Positions 54,485-64,000 of a stretch of DNA of 64,000 nucleotides are shown one piece after another. The stretch is taken from NCBI RefSeq assembly GCF_900087055.1, contig NZ_LT575468.1, positions 2,979,773 to 3,043,772 on the forward strand, in the 5' to 3' direction. The translations under genes and the position numbers were made by a program. The notes beneath the pieces are model-generated. The model saw only the letters and a program-made list of their open reading frames with translations. It had not been told where the DNA came from and searched no databases. How positions within the stretch are numbered: the stretch's first letter is position 1; the number at the start of each line of letters is the position of its first letter. The DNA is from Plesiomonas shigelloides. GTDB taxonomy: Bacteria; Pseudomonadota; Gammaproteobacteria; Enterobacterales; CAMTGL01.

Positions 54485-54932
54485 GGTTATCCTCACGCGT
54501 TCACTCTGGCCGGTGGCCAGATTCAAGCTCTACAGACGTCTGATTTTATTATAACCGACCCCACCTTCCCATCCTGTCGGCGTGAATTTGCTTGGTCTGA
54601 CAATACGCCAGCTTCCAGCAAAAAGCGCAATCGCTGCCACAAAACCGCATAAAACCAGAGGTAACTCGCACAAAATCACAGCGTCGACGCCAAAGATCGA
54701 CTAGCCTCAAAGAAAGGTGTTCACGAAGAACGCCGCCAATAGCCGTGAGCCCAATGCGCTCATCATGCTAACGGCACTTTTCAGGGCGGACGGATTTCTC
54801 CCTGCCAGCGATAGCCGATGCCAGCGTAGATACCCACCCTGGATTCCACAGTGCATCGTCTGTCATACACCGTGATACCGAGCATCAGCAGTGCCTGCCA
54901 GAGCAGGCCGAACCTACACAAGGACGTAGCGC
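54485..54932. promoter_or_regulatory. Gap upstream of the entericidin gene, with its promoter
   Basis: No gene is supported in this 448-base stretch. For the entericidin gene a TATAAT -10 lies on the minus strand at 54548-54553 with no good -35, which would suit sigma-S or an activator. Its leader holds the hairpin CTGGCC/GGCCAG (54506-54520). The rest (54560-54930) shows nothing I can identify. Confidence 0.45.
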
Positions 54933-55265
54933 ATGTTGAACAACCCCGAACAAATTCTGCATCAGATCCAGCACCATCTATGGCAAACCCTGAATCAAGC
55001 CACTACGGTAGACGATTTTATTTTGCGCCAACCTCGCCAGCAGCGTAGCCCACGCCGCGCCCTATTCAGTCTGCCGCAAGGCTTTCACAGCCGTAGCCAG
55101 CGCTTTCGTCCGTATGTGGAAGAGTTATTGTATGAGCTCGATGGTCTGAAAATGCAGGCCGATAGCCCACTGATTGACGTGCACATTTCAACACTGGCGC
55201 ACAAGCTGGAGCTGTTACGTAGCGAGCTGCGCTGTCAGCTGCGGGGAATCCAGCAAGCGAGTTAA
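54933..55265 (+). CDS. Hypothetical small helical protein, faintly PriC-like
   Basis: A 110-residue predominantly helical, basic protein. The ATG has AAGGA 8 bases upstream, which supports it as a real gene. A Gln-rich N-terminal helix, a basic loop (RQPRQQRSPRRALFSLPQGFHSRSQRFR) and a C-terminal coiled-coil (VEELLYELDGLKMQ...LAHKLELLRSELRCQLRG) are visible. The spacing of aromatic, Arg and Leu residues recalls the N-terminal domain of PriC, but the similarity is weak and the protein is shorter. Convergent with groEL. I do not assign a function. Confidence 0.5.
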   Translation: MLNNPEQILHQIQHHLWQTLNQATTVDDFILRQPRQQRSPRRALFSLPQGFHSRSQRFRPYVEELLYELDGLKMQADSPLIDVHISTLAHKLELLRSELRCQLRGIQQAS

Positions 55266-55492
55266 CGCGGTATTGGCTCCATCGCCCGTAAGTGCTTTCT
55301 TGTATACGAAACATGCACGAGAAATAGACGAAGATCCGGCGATAATAAGCTCAGACAGATACAACCATAAACAGTGATAGCAACAGATAGCGCGGCGCAC
55401 CGCAGTAATGACTCTTACGCCGTATTACTGCGCACAGAGCTTCATAAATCACAGAGCACCATAAATAATGGGCTCCATAAAAATAAGCGCCA

Positions 55493-55524
55493 TAAAAAAA
55501 CCCACCTAACGGTGGGTTTTTCTT
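55493..55524. terminator. Terminator after groEL
   Basis: AAACCCACC, loop TAAC, GGTGGGTTT, flanked by A-run and T-run; works in both directions for groEL (-) and the upstream small gene (+). The 55266-55492 stretch before it is AT-rich with nothing recognisable. Confidence 0.88.
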
Positions 55525-55555
55525 TTTTATACACTGAACAGGTCAGGTATAGGCA

Positions 55556-57235
<1,680 letters not shown>

Positions 57236-57255
57236 TTAAAAGCAGTGAGCGATTA

Positions 57256-57699
<444 letters not shown>

Positions 57700-57724
57700 C
57701 AAACAAAAAAATTTTTATTCCGGC

Positions 57725-57767
57725 ATAAAAAAGGGATGAATGGCGAAAGCGATCACATTCATCCCTG
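57725..57767 (-). terminator. Terminator after fxsA
   Basis: AGGGATGAATG/CATTCATCCCT, an 11-bp perfect stem, followed on the minus strand by TTTTTTT. It lies directly before the groE promoter and shields the heat-shock operon. Confidence 0.9.
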
Positions 57768-57861
57768 AGAGCTTTACAGCGTTACATGCCCAGCTTACGC
57801 CTTCATGCACATAGCGATGAAGGCCGCATCACGATGCCGACAGACATGCCTACATTCATGA

Positions 57862-58380
57862 TTAATGTAGGCGTGGCGGCTGATCGTGGTCATCTGGCCC
57901 TTGCTGGCTGTTATCGCCCTGATGAGTCGGCGGGTCTTTACGCTCAAACTCACCATCAAAGGTGCGATGACCGCTGCGGTTATCCTCACCACCAAACGTG
58001 CCAAAGCCTGCACTGCCGGTGCCAATAATTTGCATGCGCGGCAGCACCCAATGCGCCAGCGCCTTTTGTACCCACGGCAGCAGCAGAATCAACGCCACAA
58101 AATCGGTTAAAAAGCCGGGGATAATCAGCAAAATACCGGCGATAACCAGCATACCGGCCTGCACCACTTCTTGGGCCGGCATTTCACCCTGCGCCAGTTT
58201 TTGCTGGATAAGCATCAGCGTCTTGACCCCTTTACTGCGGATCAGCGATACCCCCACCATCGATGCCAGCAAAGCCAGTGCCAGCGTTGTCCAGCCGCCA
58301 ATCTGATCAGCGACCTGAATAAATATCGTTATCTCAATAAACGGCAGAAATAACAGCAACAGCAGAAAGAAAAGACGCAC
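57862..58380 (-). CDS. fxsA: Membrane protein FxsA
   Basis: Cytoplasmic-membrane protein of 172 residues whose overproduction in E. coli suppresses F-factor exclusion of phage T7. Helices are predicted at about 1-20, 28-47, 77-100 and possibly 100-115, with EITIFIQVADQIGGWTTLALAL and GMLVIAGILLIIPGFLTDFVALILLLP as family marks. The C-terminus (about 120-172) is hydrophilic and rich in Asp, Gln, Pro and His. The start is GTG 58380 with GGAG upstream. Divergent from aspA, as in E. coli. Confidence 0.94.
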   Translation of the reverse strand: MRLFFLLLLLFLPFIEITIFIQVADQIGGWTTLALALLASMVGVSLIRSKGVKTLMLIQQKLAQGEMPAQEVVQAGMLVIAGILLIIPGFLTDFVALILLLPWVQKALAHWVLPRMQIIGTGSAGFGTFGGEDNRSGHRTFDGEFERKDPPTHQGDNSQQGPDDHDQPPRLH

Positions 58381-58480
58381 TATGTGCTCCTCGATGCGTA
58401 ATAGCGTTAAATAGTAAGATGGGGGCGATTGACCGTAATTTCAATCCGCCGCTCACTGTAGAGGGATTTCACCCTCGATG

Positions 58481-58502
58481 ACACGTGAGTGGGATCACAT
58501 TT
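58481..58502 (+). promoter_or_regulatory. Predicted CRP site, distal, upstream of aspA
   Basis: ACACGTGAGTGGGATCACAT contains GTGA-N6-TCACA, the core of a CRP site, within an A/T-flanked 22-mer. CRP activates aspA in E. coli. The predicted aspA -10 (TATACT, 58637-58642) puts this site about 157 bases upstream of transcription start. Confidence 0.55.
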
Positions 58503-58530
58503 ATTAACTCTATTTAGGTAACATGCAACA

Positions 58531-58552
58531 AAAAGTGATCTAGGTAAATTTT
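58531..58552 (+). promoter_or_regulatory. Predicted CRP site, proximal, upstream of aspA
   Basis: A 22-mer beginning AAAAGTGATCTAGG matches 17 of 22 positions of the CRP consensus, strong in the left half. It is centred exactly 50 bp from the distal site. Apart from these sites the fxsA-aspA gap holds only the aspA -10 TATACT. Confidence 0.5.
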
Positions 58553-58682
58553 TCCCCCGGCCATTCCAATAAGATCACCTACACTTTCAGGGAAGAACGG
58601 TAATTTTTCCTGCCGTTTTGCATAAAAACGACACACTATACTTTAACAAACTCATTACCCGTACATTCAAGGTTTACCTATT

Positions 58683-60116
58683 ATGGCTAACAATATTCGT
58701 ATCGAAGAAGACCTGCTGGGTACCCGCGAAGTTCCTGCTGATGCTTACTACGGCATCCATACTCTGCGCGCTATCGAGAACTTTAACATCTCCAACACCA
58801 CTATTTCTGACGTACCAGAGTTCGTACGCGGCATGGTGATGGTGAAGAAAGCCACTGCGCTGGCCAACAAAGAACTGGGCGCAATCCCAGCGAATGTCGG
58901 CGACATGATTGTTAAAGCCTGTGATCTGATTCTGACTACTGGCAAGTGCATGGACCAGTTCCCAACTGACGTATATCAGGGCGGCGCCGGTACTTCCGTA
59001 AACATGAACACCAACGAAGTTGTAGCTAACGTTGCGCTGGAACTGATGGGTCTGGAAAAAGGCCGTTACGACGTTATCAACCCATGCGACCACGTAAACG
59101 CCAGCCAGTCTACCAACGACGCTTACCCAACCGGCTTCCGTATCGCTGTGTACAACAGCATCATGCAGCTGATTGAGAAGATCGAATACCTGAAAGTGGG
59201 CTTCGATAACAAAGCGACCGAATTTGCAAAAGTACTGAAGATGGGTCGTACCCAGCTGCAGGACGCGGTTCCAATGACTCTGGGTCAGGAATTCCACGCG
59301 TTCTCCGTACTGATGCAAGAAGAAATCCGCAACCTGAAGCGTACTGCTGAGCTGCTGCTGGAAGTGAACCTGGGCGCGACTGCGATCGGTACCGGTGTGA
59401 ACACGCCAGAAGGTTACTCTTCAACCATCATCGGCCACCTGTCTAACGTGACTGGTCTGCCATGCGTGATCTCTGAAGACCTGATCGAAGCCACCTCTGA
59501 CTGTGGCGCTTACGTCATGGTTCACGGTGCTATCAAGCGTACTGCCGTTAAGCTGTCTAAGATCTGTAACGACCTGCGTCTGCTGTCTTCCGGCCCACGC
59601 GCTGGTCTGAAAGAAATCAACCTGCCAGAACTGCAAGCCGGTTCTTCCATCATGCCAGCTAAAGTTAACCCAGTGATCCCAGAAGTGGTGAACCAGGTTT
59701 GCTTCAAAGTGATCGGTAACGACACCGCTATCACTTTCGCTGCCGAAGCCGGCCAGCTGCAGCTGAACGTAATGGAGCCAGTAATTGGCCAAGCGATGTT
59801 CGAGTCCATCTCTATCATGGCGAACGCGTGCGTGAACCTGCGTGACTTCTGCGTTGATGGCATTACTGCTAACCCAGAAAAATGTGCTGCCTACGTGTTC
59901 AACTCTATCGGGATCGTAACTTACCTGAACCCGTTCATTGGCCACCACAACGGTGACATCGTAGGTAAAATTTGTGCTGAAACCGGCAAGGGCGTACGTG
60001 AAGTCGTTCTGGAGCGCGGTCTGCTGACTGAGGAACAACTGGACGACATCCTGTCCGTTGAAAACCTGATGAACCCTCAGTACAAAGCAAAACGTTTCAC
60101 GGAAGAAGAGGCGTAA
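58683..60116 (+). CDS. aspA: Aspartate ammonia-lyase (aspartase)
   Basis: Deaminates L-aspartate to fumarate and ammonia, 477 residues. The fumarase/aspartase superfamily signature [11 protein letters not shown] carries the catalytic serine; [30 protein letters not shown] and [17 protein letters not shown] form the rest of the active site. It feeds fumarate to FrdABCD and is paired with dcuA downstream. Codon use is strongly biased, suggesting high expression. Confidence 0.98.
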   Translation: MANNIRIEEDLLGTREVPADAYYGIHTLRAIENFNISNTTISDVPEFVRGMVMVKKATALANKELGAIPANVGDMIVKACDLILTTGKCMDQFPTDVYQGGAGTSVNMNTNEVVANVALELMGLEKGRYDVINPCDHVNASQSTNDAYPTGFRIAVYNSIMQLIEKIEYLKVGFDNKATEFAKVLKMGRTQLQDAVPMTLGQEFHAFSVLMQEEIRNLKRTAELLLEVNLGATAIGTGVNTPEGYSSTIIGHLSNVTGLPCVISEDLIEATSDCGAYVMVHGAIKRTAVKLSKICNDLRLLSSGPRAGLKEINLPELQAGSSIMPAKVNPVIPEVVNQVCFKVIGNDTAITFAAEAGQLQLNVMEPVIGQAMFESISIMANACVNLRDFCVDGITANPEKCAAYVFNSIGIVTYLNPFIGHHNGDIVGKICAETGKGVREVVLERGLLTEEQLDDILSVENLMNPQYKAKRFTEEEA

Positions 60117-60133
60117 TCAGCTCGAACGTACAA

Positions 60134-60160
60134 TAAAGCCGGCTTCTGCCGGCTTTTTGT
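60134..60160 (+). terminator. Terminator between aspA and dcuA
   Basis: AAAGCCGGC, loop TTCT, GCCGGCTTTTTG. It lies right after aspA; since dcuA follows in 70 bases with no obvious promoter, partial read-through is likely. Confidence 0.85.
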
Positions 60161-60230
60161 AGTTCAGTTGGTGTCGTTATTACAAATAAAGGATTCTTGT
60201 CGTCCGACACCTTTTGGAGAAGATATCACT

Positions 60231-61529
60231 ATGATGTGGATGGAGTTAGCCGTTGTTCTCATCGGCATTTTTATTGGTGCGCGTATTGGTGGCATCGGGA
60301 TCGGCTTTGCAGGCGGTCTAGGTGTTCTGGTTCTCGCGTTAATGGGCGTGAAGCCGGGTAATATTCCTTGGGATGTTATCCTGATTATCATGGCGGTAAT
60401 TTCTGCCATCGCAGCAATGCAAATCGCTGGCGGTATGGATTATCTGGTGAGCGAAGCAGAAAAACTGCTGCGTAAGCACCCAAAACAAATCACTTTTTTA
60501 GCACCGCTGGTAACCTATTTCATGACGCTGCTGGCCGGTACCGGTCACACCGCGTTCTCTACTCTGCCGGTCATTGCTGAAGTGGCGAAAGAGCAGGGAA
60601 TTCGTCCGTCTCGTCCACTGTCTATCGCAGTAGTGTCTTCCCAGATTGCAATCACTGCCTCTCCAGTATCCGCTGCCGTGGTGTTCTTCTCTGGCATCAT
60701 GGAGCCGCTGGGTGTGAGCTACCTGCAAATTCTGGGGATCTGTATCTCCACGACGCTGGCAGCGGTGATCCTGACCTCTTTCGTGACCAACTTCTTAGGT
60801 TGTGAACTGAAAGATGACCCGGTATACCAAGAGCGTCTGGCTAAAGGCCAAATCAAACTGCGTGGCACTAAAGAAGTGACCCTGCTGCCAGGTGCCAAGC
60901 TGTCTGTGGGTATCTTCCTGGTCGCTATTCTGGCGGTAATGGCTTACGCCACGGCAATCTCCCCAACTGTGGGCCTGATTGAAACCCCTGTAATGCCACG
61001 TAACGATGCGATCATTGCGTTCATGCTGACTGCAGCAACCGCGATCACCGTACTGTGCAAAGTTGACTCAGGTAAGATTGTTAACGCTGCGACCTTCAAA
61101 TCGGGTATGTCTGCCTGTATCTGTGTGATGGGTGTGGCTTGGCTGGGTGATACCTTCGTTGCTGCGCACTTAGACGGCATCAAGGAAACCGCAAGCTCAA
61201 TCCTGAACCAATATCCTTGGATGCTGGCTGTGGTTCTGTTCTTCGCTGCGATGCTGCTGTACTCCCAAGCGGCAACGGCTAAAGCTCTGCTGCCTGCAGC
61301 GCTGGCGCTGGGCGTAGCACCAGTTACTGCTATCGCCTCTTTCGCGGCAGTTTCTGCTCTGTTCGTTCTGCCAACCTACCCAACCCTGTTGGCGGCGGTA
61401 GAAATGGATGACACTGGTTCGACTCGTATCGGTAAAGCGGTATTCAACCACCCGTTCATGATCCCGGGTGTGCTGTGTATCGGTCTGTCCGTACTGTTCG
61501 GTTTCCTGGTCGGTGGCATGGTGCTGTAA
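60231..61529 (+). CDS. dcuA: Anaerobic C4-dicarboxylate transporter DcuA
   Basis: Inner-membrane carrier exchanging fumarate, aspartate or malate for succinate, 432 residues with about ten to twelve helices. ARIGGIGIGFAGGLGVLVLA, GVKPGNIPWDVILIIMAVI, SGMSACICVMGVAWLGDTF and FVLPTYPTLLAAVEMDDTGSTRIGK match DcuA. Starts at one of two tandem ATGs (60231 or 60234) after TTGGAGA. With aspA it forms the aspartate-to-fumarate supply unit. Confidence 0.97.
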   Translation: MMWMELAVVLIGIFIGARIGGIGIGFAGGLGVLVLALMGVKPGNIPWDVILIIMAVISAIAAMQIAGGMDYLVSEAEKLLRKHPKQITFLAPLVTYFMTLLAGTGHTAFSTLPVIAEVAKEQGIRPSRPLSIAVVSSQIAITASPVSAAVVFFSGIMEPLGVSYLQILGICISTTLAAVILTSFVTNFLGCELKDDPVYQERLAKGQIKLRGTKEVTLLPGAKLSVGIFLVAILAVMAYATAISPTVGLIETPVMPRNDAIIAFMLTAATAITVLCKVDSGKIVNAATFKSGMSACICVMGVAWLGDTFVAAHLDGIKETASSILNQYPWMLAVVLFFAAMLLYSQAATAKALLPAALALGVAPVTAIASFAAVSALFVLPTYPTLLAAVEMDDTGSTRIGKAVFNHPFMIPGVLCIGLSVLFGFLVGGMVL

Positions 61530-61555
61530 TCGCACTTAGCGCCACAGGTTAAACC

Positions 61556-61593
61556 TGACAACAGGCACCCATGCGGTGCCTGTTGTTGTTTTA
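61556..61593 (+). terminator. Terminator after dcuA
   Basis: CAACAGGCACC, short loop, GGTGCCTGTTG followed by TTGTTTT. A perfect 11-bp stem about 30 bases past the dcuA stop. Confidence 0.88.
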
Positions 61594-61787
61594 GCGCCCA
61601 TACGCTGGTTCGCAGTCTTCATCATCTTCTCTTCCCTCCAAATACCATACTGACCACATGCAATACGAAACCGCCTCACGCGACCACGCCGGTAGACCAT
61701 GCCTTCGCCGACATTGGACAGCGGTTTTCGGTATATTTCAGGTATAGTACGCCGGTATATGTTTTATCCACGTGAGAGCCTGATGTG

Positions 61788-62123
61788 ATGAATTCCGTAA
61801 CTGCGGCGGTTTCTGCCCGTCTGGTGCTGTGCACCGCTCCGGATCAGGCCTGCGCCCAGATGCTGGCGCGGACCTTGGTCAACGAACAATGGGTGGCCTG
61901 CGCCAATCTGCTGCCTGGCATGCTGTCGGTCTACCGCTGGCAGGGCGAAGTCCATGAAGATGCGGAAGTGCAACTGATTTTGAAAACCGACCGCCAACAT
62001 CTGGCCGGCATGCAAGCGCGCCTGCGTGAGCTGCATCCGTACCAAACCCCAGAGATCTTGGTGTTAGCAGTCGAGGATGGCGACAAGGAGTATCTGGCAT
62101 GGCTCAGCGCCTCATTACGTTAA
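61788..62123 (+). CDS. cutA: Divalent-cation tolerance protein CutA
   Basis: Small trimeric ferredoxin-fold protein of 111 residues linked to copper tolerance. [43 protein letters not shown] and [28 protein letters not shown] match the family, including the copper-binding Cys in VACANL. The start is an ATG directly after a GTG; either may serve. The 3' end overlaps dsbD by 25 bases, suggesting coupling as in E. coli. Confidence 0.95.
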   Translation: MNSVTAAVSARLVLCTAPDQACAQMLARTLVNEQWVACANLLPGMLSVYRWQGEVHEDAEVQLILKTDRQHLAGMQARLRELHPYQTPEILVLAVEDGDKEYLAWLSASLR

Positions 62124-63961
62124 TCAGCCTCCTGCTGCTCAGCACCAGTGCGCTGGCGCTGAATCTGTTTCCCAAAGCCAATCCGCAGGGTTTTGTGCCG
62201 GTGGATGAGGCATTCCCTTTTGATTTTCACCAGCAAGGCAACCAATTAGAGCTGCACTGGCAAATCAAGGATGGCTATTACCTGTATCGCCACCAGCTGA
62301 GTGTCAGCGCCAACGATGCCACGTTAGGTGACTTCACTCTGCCACCCGGTAAAGCTCATCGTGATGAGTTTTTTGGCGAAACCCACATCTTTACCGCGCC
62401 GCTGACCTTGAACATCCCGATTGCAGCCACCGGCCAGCAACCAAGCGTCAGCGTAACCTATCAGGGCTGCGCCGCCGCGGGGCTATGCTACCCGCCAGAA
62501 ACGCGCGTGGTGCCATTAAATGCGTTAGTTGCGCCAACCCCAAATACTGTCGCCAACACACCAAGCGCCACGCTTGCCGAACCGACAGCGGCGAAGTCCG
62601 CACCGTCAACGACTGACACGGCCAACAAGCCGTCGTCAGCTACAAACCAGAGCAACGCCGAAGCCGTGAGCACGGCAAGCTCAGGCGCACGGAATAACAA
62701 CGCACCAGAACAAGAACAACTGGCATCACGGCTGGCCGATAACCGCTGGGCGCCCCTGCTGTTCTTTGTGCTGGGATTAGGGCTGGCCTTTACCCCCTGC
62801 GTACTGCCGATGTTCCCCCTGCTCTCCGGCGTGGTCTTGGGCGGCGGTCAGCGTCACTCGCATGGCCGCGCGCTGGCGTTATCGCTGGCCTATGTGCAGG
62901 GAATGGCACTCACCTACACCTTGCTCGGACTGGTGGTCGCCGCCGCCGGTTTGCAATTTCAAGCCGCGCTACAGCACCCTTACGTACTGATCGGCTTGTC
63001 GGTATTGTTTACCCTGCTGGCGCTATCCATGTTTGGCCTGTTCAGTTTGCAACTGCCTTCGGCGCTGCAAACTCGTCTGAGCTTACTCAGTGGTCAGCAG
63101 CGTGGCGGCAGCTTGCCGGGGGTGTTTTTGATGGGGGCGATTGCCGGTCTGATCTGCTCGCCTTGCACCACCGCGCCGTTATCGGGTGCGCTGCTGTATG
63201 TGGCCGATAGCGGCGATCTGCTGACCGGCGGGCTGACGCTGTATCTGCTGGCCTGCGGGATGGGCTTACCACTGGTCGGCGTCGCCTTATTTGGCAACCG
63301 GCTGCTGCCGAAAAGCGGTCCGTGGATGAATCAAGTCAAAACCGGTTTTGGTTTCCTGCTGCTGGCGATGCCGGTGTTCCTCCTGTCTCGCTTGCTGCCC
63401 GAGGTTTGGACTTTACGCCTGTGGAGCCTGCTGGCGCTGAGCGCGTTAGGGTGGCTGTTCAGCACCCTGCCAGCGCACCGCCGCGGCTTTTTAGTGCTGC
63501 GGATCGCGGCGCTGATTGGCATGATCTTGCTGGCACGCCCGCTGCAAGATTGGGTCTTCCCGCCACAATCGGCCACGGCTGCACGTGAGCTGACATCCAC
63601 ACCGCACTTTATCACTATCCGTAATCAGGCCGAGCTGCAACAAGCGTTGCAGCAAGCGGCCGGTAAACCGGTGATGTTGGATCTGTACGCCGACTGGTGT
63701 GTTGCCTGTAAAGAGTTCACCAAATACACCTTTAGCGATGCCCAGGTACAAAACGCCTTCTCTGAGATGGTGTTACTCAAAGCCGATGTAACGGCTAACA
63801 ATGCCGCCGATCAGGCCTTGCTGCGTGAGCTCAATGTACTGGGTTTACCGACACTGCTGTTCTTTAATCCGCAAGGCCACGAGATCCCGCAAAGCCGAGT
63901 GACCGGCTTTATGCCAGCCAGCCCGTTCTTACAGCATTTGCAGCAGCGGGTACTGCAATAA
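62099..63961 (+). CDS. dsbD: Thiol:disulfide interchange protein DsbD
   Basis: Moves electrons from cytoplasmic thioredoxin to periplasmic DsbC, DsbG and CcmG, 620 residues. Signal peptide (1-20), N-terminal immunoglobulin-like domain with the cysteine pair in [13 protein letters not shown], a Thr/Ala/Ser-rich linker (about 145-205) longer than in E. coli, eight membrane helices with cysteines in [14 protein letters not shown] and [15 protein letters not shown], and a C-terminal thioredoxin domain with WCVACK. AAGGAG lies 8 bases before the ATG. Complete within the window. Confidence 0.97.
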   Translation: MAQRLITLISLLLLSTSALALNLFPKANPQGFVPVDEAFPFDFHQQGNQLELHWQIKDGYYLYRHQLSVSANDATLGDFTLPPGKAHRDEFFGETHIFTAPLTLNIPIAATGQQPSVSVTYQGCAAAGLCYPPETRVVPLNALVAPTPNTVANTPSATLAEPTAAKSAPSTTDTANKPSSATNQSNAEAVSTASSGARNNNAPEQEQLASRLADNRWAPLLFFVLGLGLAFTPCVLPMFPLLSGVVLGGGQRHSHGRALALSLAYVQGMALTYTLLGLVVAAAGLQFQAALQHPYVLIGLSVLFTLLALSMFGLFSLQLPSALQTRLSLLSGQQRGGSLPGVFLMGAIAGLICSPCTTAPLSGALLYVADSGDLLTGGLTLYLLACGMGLPLVGVALFGNRLLPKSGPWMNQVKTGFGFLLLAMPVFLLSRLLPEVWTLRLWSLLALSALGWLFSTLPAHRRGFLVLRIAALIGMILLARPLQDWVFPPQSATAARELTSTPHFITIRNQAELQQALQQAAGKPVMLDLYADWCVACKEFTKYTFSDAQVQNAFSEMVLLKADVTANNAADQALLRELNVLGLPTLLFFNPQGHEIPQSRVTGFMPASPFLQHLQQRVLQ

Positions 63962-64000
63962 TTTTGTTGCGTGCCGCACAGATGGGCACGCAATAGATTG

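Overview
The window is a 64 kb piece of a gammaproteobacterial chromosome, about 50-55% GC by eye, made almost entirely of core genes. The proteins and their order match the 94-minute region of Escherichia coli very closely (alr-dnaB, rplI-rpsR-priB-rpsF, rlmB-rnr-nsrR, purA-hflCKX-hfq-miaA-mutL-amiB-tsaE-nnr, queG-glycine tRNAs-orn-rsgA-psd-mscM-epmA-frdABCD-blc-sugE-entericidin-groELS-fxsA-aspA-dcuA-cutA-dsbD). A motX-like gene beside purA is a Vibrio-type trait, implying a sodium-driven polar flagellum. Together this suggests a lineage at the edge of the Enterobacterales such as Plesiomonas shigelloides; that name is an inference and no rRNA is present to test it.

Layout. 1-7.8 kb: fklB, a cold-shock gene, the sulfite-reduction operon cysJIH, an outer-membrane barrel gene, a copper chaperone and pspG. 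8-15.2 kb: dusA/zur, pgi, a YiiM-like MOSC gene, alr and dnaB. 15.3-20.8 kb: the rpsF-priB-rpsR-rplI ribosomal operon, then nsrR-rnr-rlmB. 20.8-28.6 kb: NO-inducible hmp with two predicted NsrR operators, motX, purA, and the hflX-hflK-hflC membrane-protease regulators with hfq. 28.6-36 kb: a dense run of tRNA modification, mismatch repair, cell-wall amidase and metabolite repair genes (nnr-tsaE-amiB-mutL-miaA). 36-38.2 kb: queG, an intergenic cluster of DnaA boxes in the position of E. coli datA, and four identical tRNA-Gly(GCC) genes. 38.2-45.9 kb: orn, rsgA, psd-mscM and epmA. 46-49.6 kb: fumarate reductase frdABCD. 49.7-55.3 kb: the most variable part, with blc, sugE under a guanidine-II riboswitch, an MFS transporter, a polytopic membrane protein, ppnP, a DUF486 protein, an entericidin lipoprotein and an orphan small gene. 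55.5-64 kb: groES-groEL with a sigma-32 promoter, fxsA, aspA, dcuA, cutA and dsbD.

How the genes work together. aspA (aspartate to fumarate), dcuA (aspartate/fumarate and succinate exchange) and frdABCD (fumarate as terminal electron acceptor) form an anaerobic fumarate-respiration set. nsrR and hmp form a nitric-oxide sensing and detoxification pair. hflK/hflC, groELS, rnr, hfq, orn and pspG serve stress and RNA quality control. zur, the copper chaperone, cutA and dsbD concern metals and envelope thiols.

I found no prophage, insertion sequence, CRISPR array or defence island. The most interesting signals are regulatory: the datA-like DnaA-box cluster, the mini-ykkC (guanidine-II) leader of sugE, paired NsrR and CRP sites, and a Fur-like dyad followed by a terminator in a convergent intergenic gap that could mark a small RNA. 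Start codons were chosen from ribosome-binding sites and remembered family N-termini; nothing could be checked against a database.
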